From: Hirsutella rhossiliensis
Lineage: Eukaryota; Ascomycota; Sordariomycetes; Hypocreales; Ophiocordycipitaceae
Length of the DNA: 64,000 nt
Assembly: GCF_020360975.1 (NCBI RefSeq)
Contig: NW_025408669.1
Coordinates: 3,534,001-3,598,000, forward strand
Reading direction: 5' to 3'
The notes beneath the pieces are model-generated. The model saw nothing but the letters and a program-made list of their open reading frames with translations. It was not told the origin of the DNA and did no database searches. Position numbers and translations under genes: made by a program. Positions within the stretch are counted from its first letter, which is position 1. Each line of letters starts with the position of its first letter. Positions 57,701-64,000 of the stretch are shown piece after piece.

Positions 57701-60700
57701 ACGCGCTCGTGCATCCCGAACGCTATTATCGCTTGAGATAGACAGAAAGGAACTCCGATGCTTTAGGCGATGGGAACGACGAGAATGAGACGTACTGTGA
57801 GACGAGTTCCCGTCATTTTCGGCCTCTATAACTGGAAAAGGGGGCGTCGGTGAGCACTGCGCAGGAGGATCAACTGGCTCTGAAACAAAGTCGCTGGCTA
57901 GCCCGTCGATCAGGAGAAATGGAATTCGCTCAGTGCGCTGGTCTTCACGGCGCGCCAAGTCCTGTTGAATCTTGCGTTCTTTGGTGAAGTGGAACTTCCG
58001 GCCGATGGCCGCCAGGTGAATATTCGTTCGCAAGTAGGCCTGTGTCTCCACTGGATGATGGCGTCGAGAGTTGTGTCTTGCCGCTGCCTCGGCATTGACA
58101 CAGGACAACTGCACGTTGGGAATGCTGACGTCGGCGCGCTTGGAGTAATGTGAGCGAGCCCAGTCATTACTTTTTACTTCAATCGTGTCTGTAGAGAAAA
58201 GGAAGGCGACGTCATCCAGGTGGACCCAGACTCGAACAGAGTCCACAGCTGCGCGGACGAAGGTAATGTCATGGAAAACGAGAGATGAGTATGGGACCAA
58301 GGCGTTCTCAACATCATCAAATGTGAAGCTGAAAGCCGTGCCCGCCCTAATCAAGGTGGCGAGAAAATCTGCGGAACATTCGCCACTGACAGCTCCAACG
58401 GCAAGATCCCAGTTGCAAAGATAGGTTGGCTCCGAGGGTGGGAGGCCGAATGTGCGATGGCCAAATATTCGCAGTCCATCAATGAACAGCTGCGTGCTAG
58501 AGAAAGAAACACCTGGGGACTCCATGCCGTTTCCCGGATTGCCCATCGATAGGCTCAAGGGGCTCAGGGCAAGCTCAAGATCCATGAAGTAGTTCGTGAA
58601 GCGAAGGTCGACTGACAAGTCGGCAAGTTCACATTGTACGTATCGGTCGGCTGAGTAGAGATTGGCCGGCAGCATGACCCTAGGATCATCAACCTTGACG
58701 GACAAGATGACATCCAGATCGTTGGACTTTCTGTTAGGAGGGCGAGGTGCAGGTTCGGCTCCTTGTTTTTTCGTCTCGACCTGCAGCTGCTCCTGATACT
58801 CGTCCAGAGTTCTGAAGTGAACGTGGTCGCCGAAATAGTTGTCCTTGAGCAGCAAAAAATATCTGACGACAAACCCGTAGAGGTGCGCATACGGCGATTG
58901 GCCGTGCACTTTCAAGACGAGCGTATCTGTGTTCGCTGGTGACGTGGTCGAGTTGTACTGATAACTGCCACTCACGACAAGCCCATCCGCGTGGCCGAGC
59001 TCGTTGAACGGCAAGAAAGCTGCCTGCGTGCTCGACTGTGGAAAGTGCAAATTCAGGTCGACAGAATCGGTGCGAATGTCAAACGGGATTGCATTCTTGC
59101 TTGGTCGATAGCTGTCGAGCGGGATGGTGGTCTCGACATTCAGGAGAGGGCTAGAGAGAATCAGAAATGCGTTGTCATCAAGAGCTGTCGCATTGTCGAT
59201 GATGTTCTCGTCATTGACATTGATGTAGAGCCGTGGGTTCCGAAGATTCAGGTGCAGGTGATACTTGAAGGGAGTGAAGACGAGATACTCCGGAGGAGGT
59301 CCACTAGCCCAATCATCCACCAGGTCGATGAGGAGAAAGACGTGATCGCGAAGAAGAAACAGTTCCAAATCGGTGCAGTCGACGCTGAAATGCCACTGCC
59401 GCAGGGTGTTCCAAGGTAGGGGGTTGCCTAGATTACAAGAGATCCGTTGTGCTCCCGACTTCCACAGCAAGTCATGGTTGACGCTGCTCCAGAGCTCCGT
59501 GCTTGGTAGGTCGATATCCAGGCGATTTTCAAATCCCGAGGGGCTGGCGAGCATGTCCATGGAATATGCCACTGTCGCATTGGCCGGCACTTTGATCTCG
59601 AGCCAACCGGCGGGTCGCGGCTGAGATGCCTCTCCTTTGATGTTCTTCTTGGCCCGGTTCCTCTGCTTTCGCTTGCTAGGCCCGCTTTGGTGCCGAATTG
59701 GAGGTTCCTTGCCGCGCCATCGCCAGTTCTTGGACTCTTCCCTAGTTGGAATGCGGAGGGTCACCGTGTCCTCCAAGTCGACGAACAAGGTGAAGCAGGT
59801 GGCAACTCTCCACGCACCAGCCGGCAAGGCGCTTGCAGGAGAAGCATTCTTGGCAAGTGGCGGGAAGAAGACGCGCTGTAGATTGGCACGATGCCTGTCT
59901 GCCCATGGACCATAGCTCATAGTACCACCTTTGACGGAAAGGCTCATTCCCCACGCCGGCGGTTCGCATCCGTTGATGTTGGCGGACGAGGCCGTGCGAG
60001 TGTTCAAGTGGGCCTGCTCTGTTACACGGCCCACCACATCCCAATATACAGTGAGTGTGACGTCTGGTGAATCCAAGATTGTTGGAACTGCCCCGTATTC
60101 TACCAAGGACCAACGGGCCTTGTCGTCCTGATATTGATCATCCAAGTATCTAGACAGACCTTGCCAGTGGTTCGATCCTGGAACCTGAGAGGTGCCTGTT
60201 CCCATGGCAGTTCTCGAGTCGGTTGAAAACGATTCTACAGAACGTCGCCAGTATGGCACCATATTTCGCAGGGAGCTGAGAATCTTGCGGCGATTTCTTC
60301 TGAAGAAGGATCTCGGGAGTGGTGGCTTCGAACCCTGAGCATCCTCCTGTCGTCTAGTTGCGCGAGCCGTCAGATCCTCCTTGAAGTCCTCGTTTTCTTT
60401 CATTTCTACCACTGGATGGTCGAGGCGTGCTTTGAAGGTCTGCCGATATTGGTCGCATGTTGGCGTCGCCGAGGCATCTATGTCGGTTGAGGCAGAGTTT
60501 GCCTTGACAACCAAGATGGCCTTGGTTGTCTCGTTGCCAACAACCACCGCCGGCTTGTGACAGTCGACATGGATGGGAAAGAGCTGAAGGATGAACGGGA
60601 GGCCCGTGCCGTCTCGCTGGCTCTCGTCATCGGTGCTGGCTGCGCCTGTGCTGGAGCTGAGTAGCGAAGAGTTCTGCCTTGAGTCTGTCGACTTTTCCGA

Positions 60701-61387
60701 CGTCGCGCCCTGATTGCAACTTCTTATCCCGGGGACGGGCGTATCCACAGAGGGCTCGTTTCGTCTGGCCCTTCGCGACCCGACGGCGTCGTCATCCTTG
60801 TCGTCCTTTACGCCGCTGAATTCCGTTTCAGGGGAGCCACTGTCGGCAAGTCCAGCGATAATGGTGTCGTATGCCGGACTGCGATTGTACACGAACCATT
60901 CCAGACCAACGAGCTTGACGTTGATGCGGCACGGGAGGGCTGCATTCTTGTCATGTCGGGCAGCCACGCCCTCGGCCGTGCTGCTCGACGCGCGTATGTC
61001 CACTTCTCGAACTCGACGAAGCCAGTAGCGCCAGGTGATGGATCCATGTTGCACCAAGAAGGTTTCGTTGGACCCATGGTAGCGCAAGCCGGTGAAGAAG
61101 ATGCGCCCACCGAGGAGGGATATCTGCAAGGCTTTCACGTCGATGTAGACTCGATAGCGGTGCCAAGTGAATGCTCGGATGCCATACGAGACGACTGATG
61201 CAAAGACTCGATTAAAGTAAAGCAGGAAGAAGATGGACAATAGGGCGCAGATGATGAGGAAGAGGGGAAACTCGCTGGGCGCAGCGGTCAGCTCAACATG
61301 AACGGCTACTCAATGCGCGGAGGCTCACAAGTTGAACGCAAGGTGCCCGGTAGCCCTCGCGTTAATCACATGGTTGCTGGTCGACAT
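51707..61387 (-). CDS. CSF1: Csf1, bridge-like lipid transfer protein (BLTP1 family)
   Basis: Exon 61387..61329 (59 nt) spliced over a 54-nt intron (61275..61328; GTGAGC donor, GCTGACC branch, CAG acceptor) to a single 9,568-nt exon gives about 3,208 aa. Csf1/BLTP1 proteins form long hydrophobic grooves that carry phospholipid between the ER and other membranes. The spliced N-terminus reads MSTSNHVINARATGHLAFNF then EFPLFLIICALLSIFFLLYF, a membrane anchor, and then YRVYIDVKALQISLLGGRIF and FFTGLRYHGSNETFLVQHGS, the hallmark Csf1 chorein-like start. Without the first exon there is no ATG between an upstream stop and the anchor. The frame is open for all 9.5 kb, and the C-terminus ends AYSRILGSS. 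Confidence 0.95.
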
Positions 61388-62090
61388 TGGGCCGAGTGGC
61401 GAGGCGCCTGCGCAACTCCCTGGAAGTCAAGTCGTGGACTGAGAAGAAGCATCATCAGAGCCGTTGAAGCATGCGAGATGGCGTGGCCGAGGGGGGAAAT
61501 GCGCCGCCATACGTCGTCGAGGCTGTCTTCCGGGGCATTGCCTATTGTAAGCGTGCGTCTCCCGGAGAGCTGTGGCAGCGTGAGTAGGTCGAGGAACCGA
61601 AACCTCAACGGCTCTGCCGAGACGCGATGAAGCTGCGTCGTTGTCTCCCACGTGCCAATAAGCAGGTACTTCGGGGCTATCACATCAACTAAACGCGCTG
61701 GAGTTTACTGCACGGTACAGCACAGGCAGTTCCACCCCTGAGAAGGCTCCCGCCCCACCCGCTGTCCCCTGCAGGCATGGCGCATAATTACCAAGCGACC
61801 CCATGTAAATCCGGTCCCGGCATCCCTGCTAATAACCTGCATTTCCTTGAAACCAGGGCAAGACGCGTGTCCACGGGACAGAGAGCTAGCACGACGCATG
61901 AGTGTCGTCACGCACGCTGTCCGTAATCGCGAATCTGCCCGCGAACTTCCAGCATCGCCGTCGCAAGTCAACGTCCCCCGAAGCGACCGGAAAGACCATG
62001 ATTTGCGTACAGTCATGATCTAGACTCACCACCCGCTCCAACGCGAGGCGTCCCCTCTTTACTGTCAACAGTCCGCTCGACGTCGCCACC
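61388..62090. other. divergent promoter region of CSF1 and the DUF300 gene
   Basis: 703 nt between the two start codons. It must contain both promoters and no separate gene is seen. Confidence 0.5.
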
Positions 62091-63892
62091 ATGCCTGACG
62101 GGGGAACAGGCAAGAAGTTCACCTACGCCACGACGGTGGTAGCTGGCGTTGCCTCTCTGGCTGCGACTCTGCTCTCGGTTGTGTGCGTCGACACTCGTCG
62201 ACTTCCTCGTGCCTGACAAGCGTGCTGACGGATATGCTGCTATAGCTCGATATGGCTCCAGGCCAAGAACTACCGGAAGCCACTCCTGCAGAGATATGTC
62301 ATCCGCATCCTGCTCATGGTGCCCATCTACTCCATCGCCTCGTGGACGAGCATGGTGTCGTTGACCACGGCCGCCTTTCTTGACCCGATCCGAGACATCT
62401 ACGAGGCCTTTACCATCTACACCTTCTTCCAGCTGCTCATCAACTACCTGCATGGAGAGCGCTCCCTCATCATCATGACGCATGGGCGGGCTCCCGTTCA
62501 ACACCTCTGGCCCCTCAACTACGTGCTTCGCAACGTCGACATCTCAGACCCGCACACGTTCCTCTCCATCAAGCGCGGCATCCTACAGTACGCGTGGCTC
62601 AAGCCCATCCTTGCCCTCGCCGCCATCGTCATGAAGGCGACAGGCACATATCAGGAGGGCTACATCGGGCCTGGGTCCGGGTACCTGTGGAGCGGCATTT
62701 TATATAACATCAGCGTGACTCTCAGCTTGTACTCGCTGGGCCTCTTCTGGGTCTGCATGCATAAGGACCTGCAGCCGTTCCGACCAGTCCCCAAGTTCTT
62801 GTGCATCAAACTCGTCATCTTCGCTTCCTACTGGCAAGGTTTCTTCTTGTCCATTCTGGTCTGGCTGGGTGCCATCCCGGATGATGTGGAAGGCTACACG
62901 CGAGACAACCTCGCTGCCGCCATCCAGGATGCCCTCATTTGCATCGAAATGCCCATCTTCGCCGTGGCCCACTGGTATGCTTTCTCGTGGCATGATTTCG
63001 CCAACAACGACATCTCCTCTGCACGAATGCCCCTCAACTACGCACTGAGGGATGCGTTTGGCGTCAGGGACCTGATTGAGGACTCCAGGGAGACTTTCAA
63101 AGGCAATACTTATGGCTACAGGGCATTCGATTCGGGGGACAAGGTCATGGCTCATGAAGACTCCAAGTCGAGGCTTGCCAGACTCCGCGAAGGCATGCGT
63201 TATGAGAGAGGCGGAAAAGGCAAATATTGGATACCCAAGCCAGGGGAGATCAACGCCGCATCCCCGCTGTTGGGATCGAACGGCGAGCCAAGCTCATCCC
63301 GTCCTGATCTGATAAACGACAACACACACGGCACTTTTGAGGAACCCGAGATTGATGACGACGACGAGCGTCTCTACAGCTCTGCGCGGCAGCTAGAGTT
63401 TGGTGACTGGAACGTGAGTTGACCTCTTCACACACACTATTTGGATGCTGACGTATTTTCAATTTGGAGTATCCCGTTATCACCGCCAGTGAACCGCTGA
63501 GCGAAAGATATCGGTCCTCGCAAGCTAGCTTGAGGGCAGGGTCCCCCGGCTGGGCTCCCACAGCTTCACCATCGCCCGCTCCTCTTCCGGTCAGCCCGCC
63601 ACCACATTCGGAGAGGAGCCGCTCAACGGAAGAGCCACAGCAGGTCGTTCCCATCAAGAAGAAGAGGACGAAAAAGATTGTCAAGCACGCTCAGCCCAAC
63701 ACGTCAGACCTGGGGCTCGGTCGCGGTCCACCGGCGCCTCAGAGCGCAGAGCAAGGCCGAAGCGCCGATCCTAGGACGGAGGAGGCAAGGCCACAGGTCG
63801 ATGTTGAGGCGCAGCAACAGGAAGACCGAGGACCGCAAATTCATGTGCCGGACAGCGACGAATTCCGCAATGTCTGGGACGGCGATCGGTGA
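62091..63892 (+). CDS. DUF300/TMEM184 (organic solute transporter alpha-like) membrane protein
   Basis: Exons are 62091..62182, 62246..63413 and 63470..63892, giving 560 aa. The start ATG has an excellent context (gccaccATGCC). The first splice (GTGCGT donor) joins ASLAATLLSV to VSIWLQAKNYRKPLLQRY, restoring the family's first helix and loop. Family motifs follow: MVPIYSIASWTSMVSL, DPIRDIYEAFTIYTFFQLL, KRGILQYAWLKPILAL, NISVTLSLYSLGLFWVCMHK and PIFAVAHWYAFSW. About seven membrane helices precede a polar tail with a Lys-rich KKKRTKKIVK segment. Family members are linked to vacuolar or endosomal membranes; the transported substrate is unknown. Confidence 0.95.
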
Positions 63893-64000
63893 TGAGTCTG
63901 AGAGATTTGGCTGATTTGTGCAGCATGTGTTACGAGACTTTCGGGGCCCTGAGGTGGTTCATAAGCAAAGCGGGGCGTTGACGGTGATTGCAGATGACCT
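63893..64000. other. 3' flank to the window edge
   Basis: 108 nt of presumed 3' UTR; nothing else is seen. Confidence 0.5.

Noticed and set aside
60165..60185. GTGGTTCGATCCTGG, similar to a tRNA B box
   Set aside because: Lies inside the Csf1 coding frame with no A box or cloverleaf around it.

Overview
This is a GC-rich window from a filamentous ascomycete (Pezizomycotina). Gene content, protein style and introns of about 50-160 nt (GTRAGT-like donors, CTNAC-like branch points) suggest a Sordariomycete, probably Hypocreales; the order is an inference. Coding exons were assembled by hand, and every intact model given below sums to a whole number of codons. No tRNA, rRNA, CRISPR array or transposon was recognised.

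Left block (1-7.8 kb): a three-gene cluster resembling the lactam-utilisation (lamA/lamB) genes known from Aspergillus nidulans. It holds a biotin carboxylase-KipA-KipI fusion (lamA-like, minus strand, running off the left edge), a divergent amidase and a convergent LamB/YcsF protein. The amidase is intact over five exons. The other two are broken: lamA has a lost 5' splice site and two opposite 1-nt frameshifts, and lamB has an internal stop codon. This selective decay is the most interesting signal in the window.

Middle block (9-27.7 kb): a doubtful Cys-rich protein, a four-TM membrane protein, a tiny secreted peptide gene, an AMMECR1 protein, an unusual Ras-type GTPase without a CaaX box, a PLP-dependent decarboxylase, the nucleolar Pumilio protein Nop9, a small Ala/Gly-rich protein, and a fungal-specific protein with a bZIP-like basic stretch. 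About 5.3 kb without a recognisable gene follows.

Right block (33-64 kb): conserved housekeeping genes, namely an oxysterol-binding protein, a mitochondrial p32/MAM33 protein, a Jen1-type carboxylate transporter, methylenetetrahydrofolate reductase (MET13), a PWI/CCCH/RRM RNA-binding protein (RBM26/27-like), elongation factor 2, the giant bridge-like lipid transfer protein Csf1 (about 3,208 residues) and a DUF300/TMEM184 membrane protein. Several unspliced reading frames hide the real starts. Csf1 and eEF2 need short first exons (59 nt and 8 nt), and the secreted peptide is only seen after splicing.
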